Counted from the stretch's first letter, positions 25,114-34,431 are shown. The stretch is DNA of 64,000 bases from Mesorhizobium sp. AR07 (GCF_024746815.1 NZ_CP080525.1:3224001-3288000), one strand, 5' to 3'. Notes: generated by a model not told the origin, from the letters alone. Numbers and translations are program-made.

Positions 25114-26412
25114 TCACGGACCAAGCAGCCGCTCTACTTCAGCCGCGATCCGCAGCAGATGGTGGTCATGGCCATTGCGCGCCACCAGCATCAATCCTGC
25201 CGGCCGCACCATGCCCGGCATCGGCAGCGAGATCGCACAAAGGTCGAACTGGTTGGCGACCTGCGTGTTGCGCAGCAGCAGGCCCTCGATGCGATCACGC
25301 AACTCGGCATCTTCTGCCATCGAAACGGTGGTCGGCGCCGTTACCGGCGTGGTCGGCAGGGCCAGCACATCGACCGATGCCAGCCGCTCGTCCATGGCGG
25401 CGGCGAGCGCGGCGCGACGGCGCATTGCCCTGATGTAGACCGGGGTCGGCAGCATTGCTGCCCGCGACAAGGGTCCGCTGACGTGTGGGTCGACCGGCAC
25501 CGGTGCCCCTGTCGCCAGCCAGTCTGCATGGATTTCGGCCCCTTCCATTGCCGCGATCGAACCACGCTTGGTGGCCGAACGCATGTCGGCGAGCAAATCG
25601 TCTATCGACAGATCCGCGACCCCCGCGCCTGCCAGTTTGGCCTTGCCGAGACAGTGCTCGAACGCTGCCGCGACCTCGCCTTCTGTGTCTCCGAATAGAA
25701 CACCCTGCGGGATGCCTATGCGAACCCCTGCAAGGGCAATCGGCGCCAGCGCGGTCGGCTCCTCGCTGGCCGTCACGGCATCGGCGGCGGCGCACTGGGC
25801 AACGGTTCGGGCAAGCGGACCGATCGAGTCCAGTGTGCCTGACAACGGGAAAGCACCGGTCAGCGGCACGCGCCGCGCGGTCGGCTTGAAGCCGACAACG
25901 CCGTTGAGCGATGCCGGAATGCGTATCGAACCTCCGGTATCGGAACCGATCGATATTTCGCTCGTCCCCTCGCCCACTGATACGCCTGCACCCGAAGACG
26001 AGCCGCCCGGGATGCGGCTGGCATCGATCGCATTGCCGGGCGTGCCATAATGCTGGTTGTCGCCGATCGCGGTGAAGGCGAATTCGGTCATGTTGGTCTT
26101 GCCGATGATGACCGCGCCGGCCTGCCGCAACCGGTGGACAATGGCGGCGTCGCGTGTTGCCGGTGCGGCGTTCCTGAGCATAAGCGAGCCGGCCGTGGTC
26201 GGCTCCCCGGCGACATCGAACAGATCCTTGATCGAGACAATGGTGCCGTCGAGCGGTCCCAGCGTCACGCCTGCCCGCTTGCGGGCATCGCTGGCGTCAG
26301 CCGCGGCCCGCGCGGCCTCGGTATAAAGCTTGGTGAACACGCGCTCGTCACCGGCGCGGGCGGCGATGCGCGCAAGGATGTTTTTTTCCAGATGATCGCG
26401 GACTGACTGCAT
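25114..26412 (-). CDS. Amidase signature-family hydrolase
   Basis: Hydrolyses an amide bond, substrate unknown; 432 residues. The Ser-cisSer-Lys triad of the family is visible: Lys62 (SIKDLFD), the serine loop RIPGGSSSGAG (138-140 contains the cis-serine) and nucleophile Ser162 (SDTGGSIRIPAS). ATG 26412 (MQSVRDHLEKN) is preferred; the in-frame extension to 26505 is rich in Arg and family-unlike. It is transcribed alone, with no clear operon partner. Confidence 0.87.
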   Translation of the reverse strand: MQSVRDHLEKNILARIAARAGDERVFTKLYTEAARAAADASDARKRAGVTLGPLDGTIVSIKDLFDVAGEPTTAGSLMLRNAAPATRDAAIVHRLRQAGAVIIGKTNMTEFAFTAIGDNQHYGTPGNAIDASRIPGGSSSGAGVSVGEGTSEISIGSDTGGSIRIPASLNGVVGFKPTARRVPLTGAFPLSGTLDSIGPLARTVAQCAAADAVTASEEPTALAPIALAGVRIGIPQGVLFGDTEGEVAAAFEHCLGKAKLAGAGVADLSIDDLLADMRSATKRGSIAAMEGAEIHADWLATGAPVPVDPHVSGPLSRAAMLPTPVYIRAMRRRAALAAAMDERLASVDVLALPTTPVTAPTTVSMAEDAELRDRIEGLLLRNTQVANQFDLCAISLPMPGMVRPAGLMLVARNGHDHHLLRIAAEVERLLGP

Positions 26413-26530
26413 TTCGGTGTCGGACTCCGGACGCCTTGAACGTCTTAAGGGGTAGTGGCCAGCGATGGCTTGCCGAGACTTAACCCGGCGCAGGCGGTTT
26501 TGCACCCTGTCGACTGCGAGGAAGAACGCG

Positions 26531-26878
26531 ATGCTCTACACAGGCAGCTGTCACTGCGGCAAGGTCGCCTTCGAATTCGAAGCCGAGCTGACTGGCTCCG
26601 TACGGTGCAATTGCTCGATCTGCTCGCGCAAGGGCGCCCTGTTGTGCGCCATCCCGCACGAAACCTTGCAGGTTCTGGCCTGGGGCGATGATCTCGGAAC
26701 CTACACATTCGGCAACCATGCCATCGCGCACCGCTTCTGCCGCAGCTGCGGAATCCATCCTTTCGCGGAAGACGTCCGCGAAGGCGGTGAACGCAGCGCC
26801 TACATCAATCTCCACTGTGTCGTCGATCTCGATCCTTCCACCTTGCCGGTCTTCAACTTCGACGGGCGTTCAGCCTGA
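26531..26878 (+). CDS. GFA-family (glutathione-dependent formaldehyde-activating-like) zinc protein
   Basis: A 115-residue protein of the CENP-V/GFA fold. The zinc-binding cysteines are visible in GSCHCGKVAFEFE (near residue 7), VRCNCSICSRKGALL (near 30) and HRFCRSCGIHPF (near 77). Family members are often annotated as formaldehyde-activating enzymes, but most have no proven activity. The start follows GAGGAAGAACGCG. Transcribed divergently from the amidase. Confidence 0.85.
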   Translation: MLYTGSCHCGKVAFEFEAELTGSVRCNCSICSRKGALLCAIPHETLQVLAWGDDLGTYTFGNHAIAHRFCRSCGIHPFAEDVREGGERSAYINLHCVVDLDPSTLPVFNFDGRSA

Positions 26879-26947
26879 GTCCGTCGCCAGCCCATCGCAT
26901 CGGCTGCATTGACAAGGTTCGTTTGTCGCTGCCATCACGACGGCATC

Positions 26948-26976
26948 GGCCCGAAAACCGTGATGGTTCTCGGGCC
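26948..26976. terminator. Hairpin between convergent GFA and exporter genes
   Basis: GGCCCGAAAACC pairs with GGTTCTCGGGCC across a five-base loop, with one A-C mismatch in a 12-bp stem. It lies between two convergent genes and could stop transcription from both sides. It has no T-run, so it is a weak call. Confidence 0.45.
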
Positions 26977-27024
26977 GGGGCATGGCGTCTGGGATTGCTT
27001 GTTTGTGTCAGCCGATGGAAGAGG

Positions 27025-28239
27025 CTACTCGGCCTGCTTCGGGCCGCGCAGGAACACCACGATGGCCGCCAGCAATGTCGCCGTGCCGCAATAGGCGAAG
27101 GCGCTGGCCACGCCGGCATGATCGACCAGCAGGCCGCCAAAGACGGCGCCCAGCGCAATCGCCACCTGGAACGTCGCAACCATCAGCCCGCCGGCGCTTT
27201 CGGCTTGATCCGGTGCTGCCCGCACCAGCCAGCTCTGCAACCCAACCGGCACCGCGCCAAAGGCAAAGCCCCAGACCGCAACCGCAGTGGCGGCGATCAT
27301 CGGCGAGGCGCCGAAGACCAGCATCGAGGCGGCCGCCAGCGCGATCAACAAGGGCGCCAGCGCGACGGCTGCCTTGAGGTTGCGTTCGGCCAGTATGCCG
27401 CCAACGACATTGCCGAAGAAGCCGCCTATGCCATAGGCCAGCAGCACCAGCGAGATCGTTTCGATGTCGAGCACCGGGACCTTCTCGAGGAAGGGGCGGA
27501 CATAGGTGAAGCCGGCAAAGTGTCCCGATGCGACCAGCAGCACGACGAGCAGCGATATCCTGATCATCGGTCGCTCCAGCACATCGAGCAGCGTGCGGAA
27601 GCTCGCCACACCGACAGGCGGCAACTTCGGAATGGTGGCCACCTGCACCAGCAGCGCCAGTGCGGCGACGACTGTCGCGATCATGAACGCCGTGCGCCAG
27701 CCCCAGACGTCGCCGACATAGGCGCCGACAGGAGCGGCCGTGACGGTGGCCAGTGAAACGCCGGTCAGGATGATCGACATGGCGCGCGGCATCAGGCGCA
27801 TCGGAACCAACCGCAACGCCATGGCTGCCGACATCGCCCAGAAGCCACCCAGTGCGACGCCGAGCACGACGCGGGCAAGGAGAAGCACGGGGAGCGATGA
27901 GGCAAAGGTGGCCAGAAGGTTGGACAGAATCAGGAATATCGTCAGCATCCACATCACCAGCCTGCGGTCCATGCGCCTGGTGATGATGGCCATGGTGGGT
28001 GCGGCGATCGCCGCGACGATCGCGGTTGCCGTCACCGCTTGCCCCGCCACGCCCTCGCTGACGCCGAGATCGCGCGCCATCGGCGTCAGCAGGCTGGCCG
28101 GAAGGAACTCCGCCGTCACCAGGCCAAACACCCCAAGCGCAAGCGAGACCACGGCGCCCCATGCCGGTTCGGCTCGTTCATCGGAGTCCGCAGGGTTCAG
28201 AAGTGTGGCGTCGATGACGCCTGTCGCGGGTTCGGCCAT
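27025..28239 (-). CDS. nepI: MFS exporter, NepI-like (purine ribonucleoside efflux type)
   Basis: Proton-coupled 12-helix exporter of the DHA1 family, 404 residues. Segments closely resemble NepI: EFLPASLLTPMARDLGVSEGVAGQAVTATA near residues 42-71 and VLGVALGGFWAMSAAMALRLVP in helix 4. NepI exports purine ribonucleosides such as inosine, so that substrate class is likely. ATG 28239 follows GGAGACTGACC. The divergent AraC-type gene is the probable regulator, with repeated sequences in the shared promoter region. Confidence 0.82.
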   Translation of the reverse strand: MAEPATGVIDATLLNPADSDERAEPAWGAVVSLALGVFGLVTAEFLPASLLTPMARDLGVSEGVAGQAVTATAIVAAIAAPTMAIITRRMDRRLVMWMLTIFLILSNLLATFASSLPVLLLARVVLGVALGGFWAMSAAMALRLVPMRLMPRAMSIILTGVSLATVTAAPVGAYVGDVWGWRTAFMIATVVAALALLVQVATIPKLPPVGVASFRTLLDVLERPMIRISLLVVLLVASGHFAGFTYVRPFLEKVPVLDIETISLVLLAYGIGGFFGNVVGGILAERNLKAAVALAPLLIALAAASMLVFGASPMIAATAVAVWGFAFGAVPVGLQSWLVRAAPDQAESAGGLMVATFQVAIALGAVFGGLLVDHAGVASAFAYCGTATLLAAIVVFLRGPKQAE

Positions 28240-28244
28240 GGTCA

Positions 28245-28394
28245 GTCTCCGATCTGTTTGCAGCGCCACATAGGGATTGACCGACTGCGGGCTCCACCCG
28301 TTACATGCCTTGCCGCCGCGGCTTGGCTATGTGGCCGGTCTCCGGTTTGTTTGCAGCGCAGCATTTGGCTGCAACGCAACATAGGGAGTGACCG
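28245..28394. repeat. Direct repeat in the nepI/araC divergent promoter region
   Basis: GTCTCCGATCTGTTTGCAGCG...CATAGGGATTGACCG (28245-28283) recurs as GTCTCCGGTTTGTTTGCAGCG...CATAGGGAGTGACCG (28338-28394). The second copy is 18 bases longer, with an internal TTGCAGCG/TTGGCTGCAACG duplication. AraC proteins bind direct repeats, so these may be operators, or the result of a local duplication of the promoter. Confidence 0.6.
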
Positions 28395-28423
28395 CCTGGA
28401 GTTTCCATGCTAGAAACCCCATT

Positions 28424-29410
28424 ATGTTTGACCATTCGTCCAAAATCCCGATCACAGGCGATCCGCTCACCGACATCTTGCGCGGCCTGCGTCTCGATGG
28501 CGTCGAGTATGGCCGCTGCGAAATGAAGGAGCCCTGGGGTATCCAGTTCCCGGCTCATCCCGGGGCGCGGTTTCATTTCATCGGCCGTAGAGGCTGCTGG
28601 CTGAAGCAGCCCTCGGGCGAATGGGTGGAACTGAATGCCGGGGATGCGGTGCTGTTGCCGCGCGGTGCCGCCCATGTCCTGGCCAGCGAACCCGGCGCCG
28701 AGGCCTGGCCGATTCACGGCTACGAGCTCGAAGAGGTCTGCAAGGACGTCTACTGCACGTCGAATGAAGAGATGTGCGGCAAGGACTGCCAGCCGGGAAC
28801 GCTGCTGTTTTGCGCCAGCATGTACTTCAACCTCGATGGCCTGCATCCCCTGCTCGGCATGATGCCGGATGTGATGCGCACGCATGAACTGGAAGCCTAT
28901 GAGCCGGGCATTCCGCATCTGCTGGACGCGATGGCGCGCGAAGTGACGATGGAGCGCGTCGGCTCGGGCGGCATTCTGGCGCGGCTTGCCGATGTGCTGG
29001 CCGCCACGGTCATCCGCTCATGGGTCGAACGTGGCTGCGGCGACTCATCCGGCTGGATCGCGGCGGTCAGGGACCGCGAGATCGGCCGGGTGCTGGCCGC
29101 CATCCACCTCGAGCCGCACCACGACTGGACGGTCGAGACGCTGGCCAGGATGATGGGCGCCTCGCGATCGGGATTTGCCGAGCGTTTCGCCACCATCGTT
29201 GGAGAAACGCCGGCAAAATATGTCACCCAGGTCAGAATGCACCAGGCAAGACAGTGGCTGGTTCGCGACCGGATGAAGATCTCCGTCGTTGCCGCGCGTC
29301 TCGGCTATGAATCGGATGCAGCCTTCAGCCGCGCCTTCAAGCGCGTCATCGGCTCGGCGCCTAGCCACCTGCGCGCCGAGGAACAGACCGATATCCGCCA
29401 GGCCAGCTGA
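28424..29410 (+). CDS. AraC-family regulator with N-terminal cupin
   Basis: A 328-residue regulator. The N-terminal cupin_6-type sensor domain (WGIQFPAHPGARFHFIGRRGCWL, then LNAGDAVLLPRGAAHVLASEPG) covers roughly residues 15-190. The C-terminal AraC double HTH covers about 225-320 (WTVETLARMMGASRSGFAERFATIVGETPAKYV, then LGYESDAAFSRAFKRVIGSAPSHLR). ATG 28424 is preferred over an upstream GTG that would run into the promoter repeat. It probably controls the divergent exporter. Confidence 0.87.
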   Translation: MFDHSSKIPITGDPLTDILRGLRLDGVEYGRCEMKEPWGIQFPAHPGARFHFIGRRGCWLKQPSGEWVELNAGDAVLLPRGAAHVLASEPGAEAWPIHGYELEEVCKDVYCTSNEEMCGKDCQPGTLLFCASMYFNLDGLHPLLGMMPDVMRTHELEAYEPGIPHLLDAMAREVTMERVGSGGILARLADVLAATVIRSWVERGCGDSSGWIAAVRDREIGRVLAAIHLEPHHDWTVETLARMMGASRSGFAERFATIVGETPAKYVTQVRMHQARQWLVRDRMKISVVAARLGYESDAAFSRAFKRVIGSAPSHLRAEEQTDIRQAS

Positions 29411-29455
29411 GCCATGTCGGCCGGTGATTGCTAAGGGCCCGGCAGATGGCGCCGC

Positions 29456-29914
29456 TTATGGTTGCGAGTTGCGTGTCTCCGTCCAGTCGACCATCAATTT
29501 GCGTTCGGCAAAAAGCCAGGCGCCCTTCACCTTCATGAATTGGTCGAGATAGCGGATCGACGCCAGCATCAGCGTTCGCTTCTCACCCTTCACTGTCAGG
29601 TGATGCGCGATGCAGTAACTCTCCCCGCTCGCCCGGTCGCCGTCGAGGTGAATCGTGCTCTGGCCGTTGAAATGCGTGGTCGCCTGATACTGGTTCAGGT
29701 CGGCGAAAACAGGCGCGAGAGCGTCGCGGCCGTGAAGGACATAGGTCGGTTCGGCAGACCTGCTATCCATGAACACATGAAATACCGTGTCTTGCGCGAA
29801 GAGCGCCATTTGTCCCTTGGCGTCCCGTCGATCGGCGCAATGGGCATAGGCGTCTATCAGGTTCCGGATCGCGAGGCGGTCGGCCGCCTCTTCGGGCGTG
29901 ATTGCATTGACCAT
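29456..29914 (-). CDS. SnoaL-like/NTF2-fold protein
   Basis: A 152-residue protein of the SnoaL_4/NTF2-like cone fold. AADRLAIRNLIDAYAHCADRRDAKGQMALFAQDTVFHVF at the N-terminus is the usual helix-strand opening. Asp and His residues in the pocket region (HFNGQSTIHLDGDRASGESYCIAHH) resemble the dehydratase/isomerase subgroup. No substrate can be assigned. The 158 bp upstream hold no feature I can recognise. Confidence 0.75.
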   Translation of the reverse strand: MVNAITPEEAADRLAIRNLIDAYAHCADRRDAKGQMALFAQDTVFHVFMDSRSAEPTYVLHGRDALAPVFADLNQYQATTHFNGQSTIHLDGDRASGESYCIAHHLTVKGEKRTLMLASIRYLDQFMKVKGAWLFAERKLMVDWTETRNSQP

Positions 29915-30072
29915 GCGCTATCCCCTTGCCAGGCTGGCGGAACATCAAAGCAAGGAGAGCTATGGCGCATCGCTGGTGGCTTGTCGAGCACCCGGCCGCA
30001 ACGGTATCCATCGTCAAGGACTCCACCCTCGGCGCCCTTGACGAGCGCGCTTTGGGCGGAGGGTAGCCGCGC

Positions 30073-31176
30073 TCAGCCCGCGTGCCTCAGGCTCACGCCG
30101 CTGCCCTTGTCGAACAGCACCACCTTGTCCGGGTTCCAGGCAAAGCGCACCGGCTGCTCGATGGCGACATCGGTCCTCGCCGGCACAGTGGCGCGCAGCA
30201 TGGTGTCGCCGATGCGCAGCGTCAGGATCTTTTCGACGCCGTGGTTCTCGACGTCGTGGACACGCGCCTCGACCGGCGCGCCACTCTCGAGATAGACATC
30301 CTCGGGACGAATGCCGAAGACGAGCGGGCGACCATCGGTCGCCGCACTCGCCTTTAGCCCCCCAAAAGCCTTGGCTCCCCCTGAAAAAGGCAGTTCGAAG
30401 TTCAGCGGCGCCATCACCGCGCGGCCGTTCACGAGCGTGCCGTCGATGAGGTTCATCGGCGGCGAGCCGACGAAGCTCGCCACATAGGTATCGCGCGGAT
30501 TGTTGTAGATTTCGTGCGGAGTGCCGGTCTGGACGATGCGGCCATGGTTGAGCACGCCGACCTTGTCGCCCATCGACATCGCTTCGATCTGGTCGTGGGT
30601 GACGAACAGGAAGGTGGCGCCGAGCTGTATCTGCAGGTTCTTGAGTTCCGTGCGCAGCGCCTCGCGCAGTTTGGCGTCGAGCGCCGACAGCGGCTCGTCC
30701 ATCAGGAACACGCGCGGCTTGCGTACGATGGCGCGGCCGATCGAGACGCGCTGCATCTCGCCGCCTGACAGGCGATCGGTCTTGCGGTCGAGCAGGTGCT
30801 CGATCCTGAGCGTGCGGGCGGCGCGGTCGACACGGTCCTTGATCTCGGCATCGGGCAGCCGGCGGATCTTCGGCTTCAGCGGGAATTCGAGATTTTCCCG
30901 CACCGTGTAGCGCGGATAGAGCGAATATTGCTGCAGCACCAGCGCCACGTCGCGCTCGGCCGCACCCCAGTCGGCAACGTCGACCCCGTCGATGAAGACC
31001 TGGCCTTCGCTGGGCTTTTCCAGCCCTGCGATCAGCCGCAGAGCCGTCGTCTTGCCGGCGCCTGTCTCGCCGAGCAGCACAAAGAACTCGCCATCGGCGA
31101 TGTCGAGATCGAGCCCGGTCAAGGCAGTGTGGTTGCCGAATGTCTTCGATATGTTTTTCAGCTGGATATGGGCCAT
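30073..31176 (-). CDS. CUT1-family ABC transporter ATPase (second of two)
   Basis: MalK/UgpC-type ATPase, 367 residues. Walker A is GETGAGKTT (about 36-44), with Thr-Gly in place of the usual Ser-Gly, the signature LSGGEMQRVSIGRAI, Walker B VFLMDEPLSALD. A C-terminal TOBE domain covers about 240-367 (FGIRPEDVYLESG). It forms a pair with the ATPase gene overlapping its start, so the transporter probably uses an ATPase heterodimer. Last gene of the leftward operon that begins at 35748. Confidence 0.9.
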   Translation of the reverse strand: MAHIQLKNISKTFGNHTALTGLDLDIADGEFFVLLGETGAGKTTALRLIAGLEKPSEGQVFIDGVDVADWGAAERDVALVLQQYSLYPRYTVRENLEFPLKPKIRRLPDAEIKDRVDRAARTLRIEHLLDRKTDRLSGGEMQRVSIGRAIVRKPRVFLMDEPLSALDAKLREALRTELKNLQIQLGATFLFVTHDQIEAMSMGDKVGVLNHGRIVQTGTPHEIYNNPRDTYVASFVGSPPMNLIDGTLVNGRAVMAPLNFELPFSGGAKAFGGLKASAATDGRPLVFGIRPEDVYLESGAPVEARVHDVENHGVEKILTLRIGDTMLRATVPARTDVAIEQPVRFAWNPDKVVLFDKGSGVSLRHAG

Positions 31177-32279
31177 CAGAGTCTCACATCAAGCGACTTG
31201 CCGCTTGCCTTGTCGAAGAAATGCGCCTGGGCCGGATCGATCCTGGCGAACACCTTCTCGCCGGGCCCTGCGACGAAGCCGCTCTTGGTGCGGGCGCGCA
31301 GCATCTTGGAGCCGACCTTGAGGTCGACGATGTCGAAAGAGCCGAGCGGCTCGACGATCTGCGTCTCGACCGGCAGGAACCCTTCGGCTGCGTCGCGGCG
31401 AATGAGGACGCCTTCCGGTCGGATGCCGAGCGCCAGCTGGCCGCCGGCATGGCCGTTGAGCTTCGACAGCAGCGTGCGCGGAAATTCGAAGCCGGCAGCA
31501 GCCCCGCCGACCGTCACCGAAACCGAGGAGGCCGTGTCGGTGACCGCCGCGTCGGCGACGTTCATCACCGGGCTGCCGACGAACTGCGCGACGAACAGAT
31601 TGGCCGGGCGCGAATAGACCTCGTCCGGCGAGCCGACCTGCTGCAGCACGCCTTCATGCATGATGACGATGCGGTCGGCGAGACTCATCGCCTCGATCTG
31701 GTCATGCGTGACATAGATGGTGGTCGAGCCCTGCTTGATGTGCAGCCGCTTGATTTCGGCCCGCATCTCTTCGCGCAGCTTGGCGTCGAGCGCGCCGATC
31801 GGCTCGTCCATCAGCATCGCCTTCGGCCGCCGCACCAGCGCCCGACCGATGGCGACGCGCTGCATGTCGCCGCCCGAAAGCGCCGACGGCTTCTTGCCGA
31901 GCAGTTCGATGATCTGCAGTGTCTGGGCGACCGAGCGCACCTCGCTGTCGATCTCCGCCTTGCTCTTGCGCGTAGCGCGCAAGGGAAAGGCGATGTTCTC
32001 GTAGACGCTCATATGCGGGTAGAGCGAGAACGACTGGAAGACCATGGCGATGTCGCGGTCGGCGGCCTTCAGGTGCTGGATGGGTTTGCCGTCGATGAGG
32101 ATGTCGCCCTCGTCGATCGTCTCCAGCCCCGCAATGGCGCGCAACGTTGTCGTCTTGCCGCAGCCCGACTGGCCAAGCAGCACGATGAACTCGTTGTCTG
32201 ATATCTTGAGGTTGAGGTCCTTGATGACCTGGACGGCGCCGAAGAATTTCTGAACGCCGCGAAGCTCGATCTGGGTCAA
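31176..32279 (-). CDS. CUT1-family ABC transporter ATPase (first of two)
   Basis: MalK-type ATPase, 367 residues. Walker A is GQSGCGKTT, the signature LSGGDMQRVAIGRAL, Walker B AMLMDEPIGALD, followed by a TOBE domain (LGIRPEGVLIRRDAA). The pair of unequal ATPases resembles the GlpS/GlpT arrangement of the rhizobial glycerol importer. The start overlaps the stop of the small membrane-protein gene, and its stop overlaps the next ATPase start. Confidence 0.9.
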   Translation of the reverse strand: MTQIELRGVQKFFGAVQVIKDLNLKISDNEFIVLLGQSGCGKTTTLRAIAGLETIDEGDILIDGKPIQHLKAADRDIAMVFQSFSLYPHMSVYENIAFPLRATRKSKAEIDSEVRSVAQTLQIIELLGKKPSALSGGDMQRVAIGRALVRRPKAMLMDEPIGALDAKLREEMRAEIKRLHIKQGSTTIYVTHDQIEAMSLADRIVIMHEGVLQQVGSPDEVYSRPANLFVAQFVGSPVMNVADAAVTDTASSVSVTVGGAAAGFEFPRTLLSKLNGHAGGQLALGIRPEGVLIRRDAAEGFLPVETQIVEPLGSFDIVDLKVGSKMLRARTKSGFVAGPGEKVFARIDPAQAHFFDKASGKSLDVRL

Positions 32280-32497
32280 TGCTGTGCTCCCGGATTTCGC
32301 ACCTGGCCGGTGCCAGCCTTCTCCTCTGGCGCGATCTTGGAGGTGATGTTGAAGCCGATCAGGCCGATCAGGATGATGGTCAGCCCGTATGTGTGCAGCA
32401 GCAGGTTCCAGGGCTGGCAGAGCGCGACGATGCCGAGCACCATCAGCACCTGGCTGCCGGGCTCCAGATATTTCTGGTTGATGGCGCGAAAGCTCAT
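32276..32497 (-). CDS. Small membrane protein of the CUT1 transporter operon
   Basis: A 73-residue protein with two hydrophobic helices (about 16-27, VLMVLGIVALCQPW, and 33-46, GLTIILIGLIGFNI) and a charged, soluble C-terminus. It sits between the second permease and the first ATPase, overlapping both by ATGA-type junctions, so it is translated as part of the operon. A small membrane protein of unknown role also accompanies the glycerol-type importers with two ATPases. The in-frame extension to 32704 only shadows the permease gene. Confidence 0.72.
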   Translation of the reverse strand: MSFRAINQKYLEPGSQVLMVLGIVALCQPWNLLLHTYGLTIILIGLIGFNITSKIAPEEKAGTGQVRNPGAQH

Positions 32498-33450
32498 TTG
32501 CGGATCGCTCCGAAGGACATTCCGCGCAACAGATGATTGCGGAGCAGGAAGGTGAAGATGGCGACCGGCAGCAGGAACAGGAAGGTACCAGCAGCGATCA
32601 CCGTCCAATCGGTAAGGCCTGAGCCGACCTGGCTGGGGATGAAGGGCGGCGCCGTCTGGGCGCGGCGGTTGGTCATGATCAGCGCGAAGGCATATTCGTT
32701 CCACGCGGTGATAAAGCAGAACACGGCGGTGGCGGCGATGCCGGTGGCGGCTTCCGGCAGCACGATCTTGAAGAAAGCCTGCATGCGCGTGTAGCCGTCG
32801 ACGAGGGCTGCCTCCTCATACTCCTTGGGTATCTCGTCGATGAAGCCCTTCATCAACCAGACGGAGAAGGACAGGTTGAAGGCGGTGTAGAGGATGATCA
32901 GACCGATGTGCGTGTCATTCAGCCCGACAGCACGATACATCAGATACATCGGAATCGCGACCACCACCGGTGGTAACATACGCGTCGACAAGATGAAGAA
33001 GAGCAGGTCCGCTTCCCCCTTAACCTTGAAGCGGGAGAAACCGTAGGCCGTGAGCGTACCCATGCCGACGGCGAGCAGCGTGCTGCTGATGGCAATGATC
33101 AGGCTGTTCGCAAAACGATCGGGGTAGGGCGACAACTGCGGGCTGTCGCCGACTTTCAATATGCGCTCGCCGCCATCATAAACCGCCTTCTCCCACCACG
33201 GCGCCGCGGCGTAGGTCTCGGGGTCGACCGGCTTGGTCTGCTGCACCCGCTTGGTGAACAACTTGACGAACGGCGTCAGCTCCGGCTGGAACAGTACGGT
33301 CGGCGGCACTGTGGTGGCAAGCGCGCGTGGTTTGAAAGCGGTCGAGGCTATCCAATAGATCGGCGCGAGAAAGATAACCATCACGACCAGGACCGCGACA
33401 ATGGCGATGCGGTTGAACGCTATCTCGCCGCTGGTGCGAACTGCGGCCAT
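32494..33450 (-). CDS. CUT1-family ABC transporter permease (MalG type)
   Basis: Inner-membrane permease, 318 residues. A first helix at about 15-36 is followed by a long periplasmic loop of roughly 70 residues, then the MetI core with the ATPase-coupling EAA motif YEEAALVDGYTRMQAFFKIVLP. Ends KHLLRGM-like (NHLLRGMSFGAIRK), as usual for MalG-type permeases. The stop overlaps the start of the small membrane-protein gene. Confidence 0.9.
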   Translation of the reverse strand: MAAVRTSGEIAFNRIAIVAVLVVMVIFLAPIYWIASTAFKPRALATTVPPTVLFQPELTPFVKLFTKRVQQTKPVDPETYAAAPWWEKAVYDGGERILKVGDSPQLSPYPDRFANSLIIAISSTLLAVGMGTLTAYGFSRFKVKGEADLLFFILSTRMLPPVVVAIPMYLMYRAVGLNDTHIGLIILYTAFNLSFSVWLMKGFIDEIPKEYEEAALVDGYTRMQAFFKIVLPEAATGIAATAVFCFITAWNEYAFALIMTNRRAQTAPPFIPSQVGSGLTDWTVIAAGTFLFLLPVAIFTFLLRNHLLRGMSFGAIRK

Positions 33451-33451
33451 C

Positions 33452-34357
33452 TCAGCGCTCCTTCACCTTGTTGAGATACTTCACGTAGATGTTGGTTATG
33501 GCCAGCACCATGATTAGCACGATGTAGGCGAGCGCTGACGATCTGCCGGTATCCCATTGCTGGAAGGCGAGACGGTAAAGCTTGATCGCAATCAGCTCCG
33601 TCGTTGGCTGAACGCTCAGGACGTAGGCAAGATCGAACGTCTTGAAGGCCTCCATGGTTCGGAAAATGAGGGCAATCATCAGGATTGGCGCGACCAGCGG
33701 TAACGTGATGCGCGTGAAGGTGTACCAACTACCGGCCCGGTCGATTGCGGCAGCCTCGTAGAGATGTTTCGGCACTGCCGAGAGGCCGGCGAGCGAAAGC
33801 AGCATGACGAAGGGGGACCACATCCAGATATCGGTGATCGCCACGGCATAGAGGGCAGTGTCGGCATCCGACAGCAGGCCGAAACTGCGCAGGCCGAGGA
33901 TATAGTTTATCGGCCCCCAGGACGGGCTGTAGAGGAGCTGCCAAAACAGCCCCACGACCGCCGCCGAGAGCATCATTGGCAACAACAGCAAGGTCGTGAC
34001 CACCCCCTTGAAGGGGAAATCGCGATTGAGCAGGAGTGCGATCCCGAAGCCGATGATCATCTGTCCACCGACCGAGACGATCACATATTTGGCGGTGATG
34101 ACAAAGTTGGTCCAAACGCGCTGATCGGCAAGCAGGTCGCGGTAGTTTTGCAGACCCACGAAACTCCACGGTACGTTGCGATTCGCCGCGAAGTCGGTGA
34201 ACGAATACCCAAGCGAATAAATCAATGGGAAAATGTTGAAGACGATCAGAAACAGGACCGTCGGAATGATGAAAACATTGCGGATGGTGAGATCACTCCA
34301 GCCACGGGCGGCGGCCCGCGACTGCGGGTCCAGCGTATTCAGAACCGAAACTGCCAA
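33452..34357 (-). CDS. CUT1-family ABC transporter permease (MalF type)
   Basis: Inner-membrane permease, 301 residues with the start taken at TTG 34357, which lies 4 bases after GGAGGA. A longer frame to 34474 would overlap the binding-protein gene and has no ribosome site. Six helices are visible, with the EAA loop LYEAAAIDRAGSWYTFTRITLP. The first helix begins NVFIIPTVLFLIVFNIFPLIYSLGYSF, the usual MalF-type opening. One base separates its stop from the next permease start. Confidence 0.88.
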   Translation of the reverse strand: MAVSVLNTLDPQSRAAARGWSDLTIRNVFIIPTVLFLIVFNIFPLIYSLGYSFTDFAANRNVPWSFVGLQNYRDLLADQRVWTNFVITAKYVIVSVGGQMIIGFGIALLLNRDFPFKGVVTTLLLLPMMLSAAVVGLFWQLLYSPSWGPINYILGLRSFGLLSDADTALYAVAITDIWMWSPFVMLLSLAGLSAVPKHLYEAAAIDRAGSWYTFTRITLPLVAPILMIALIFRTMEAFKTFDLAYVLSVQPTTELIAIKLYRLAFQQWDTGRSSALAYIVLIMVLAITNIYVKYLNKVKER

Positions 34358-34431
34358 AACTTCCTCCAGAAATCCCCTCAGAGCAGTTTCGAGAGAAGGC
34401 TGCCGCCTCCCCTCGAAACGAGCGCATGGGC

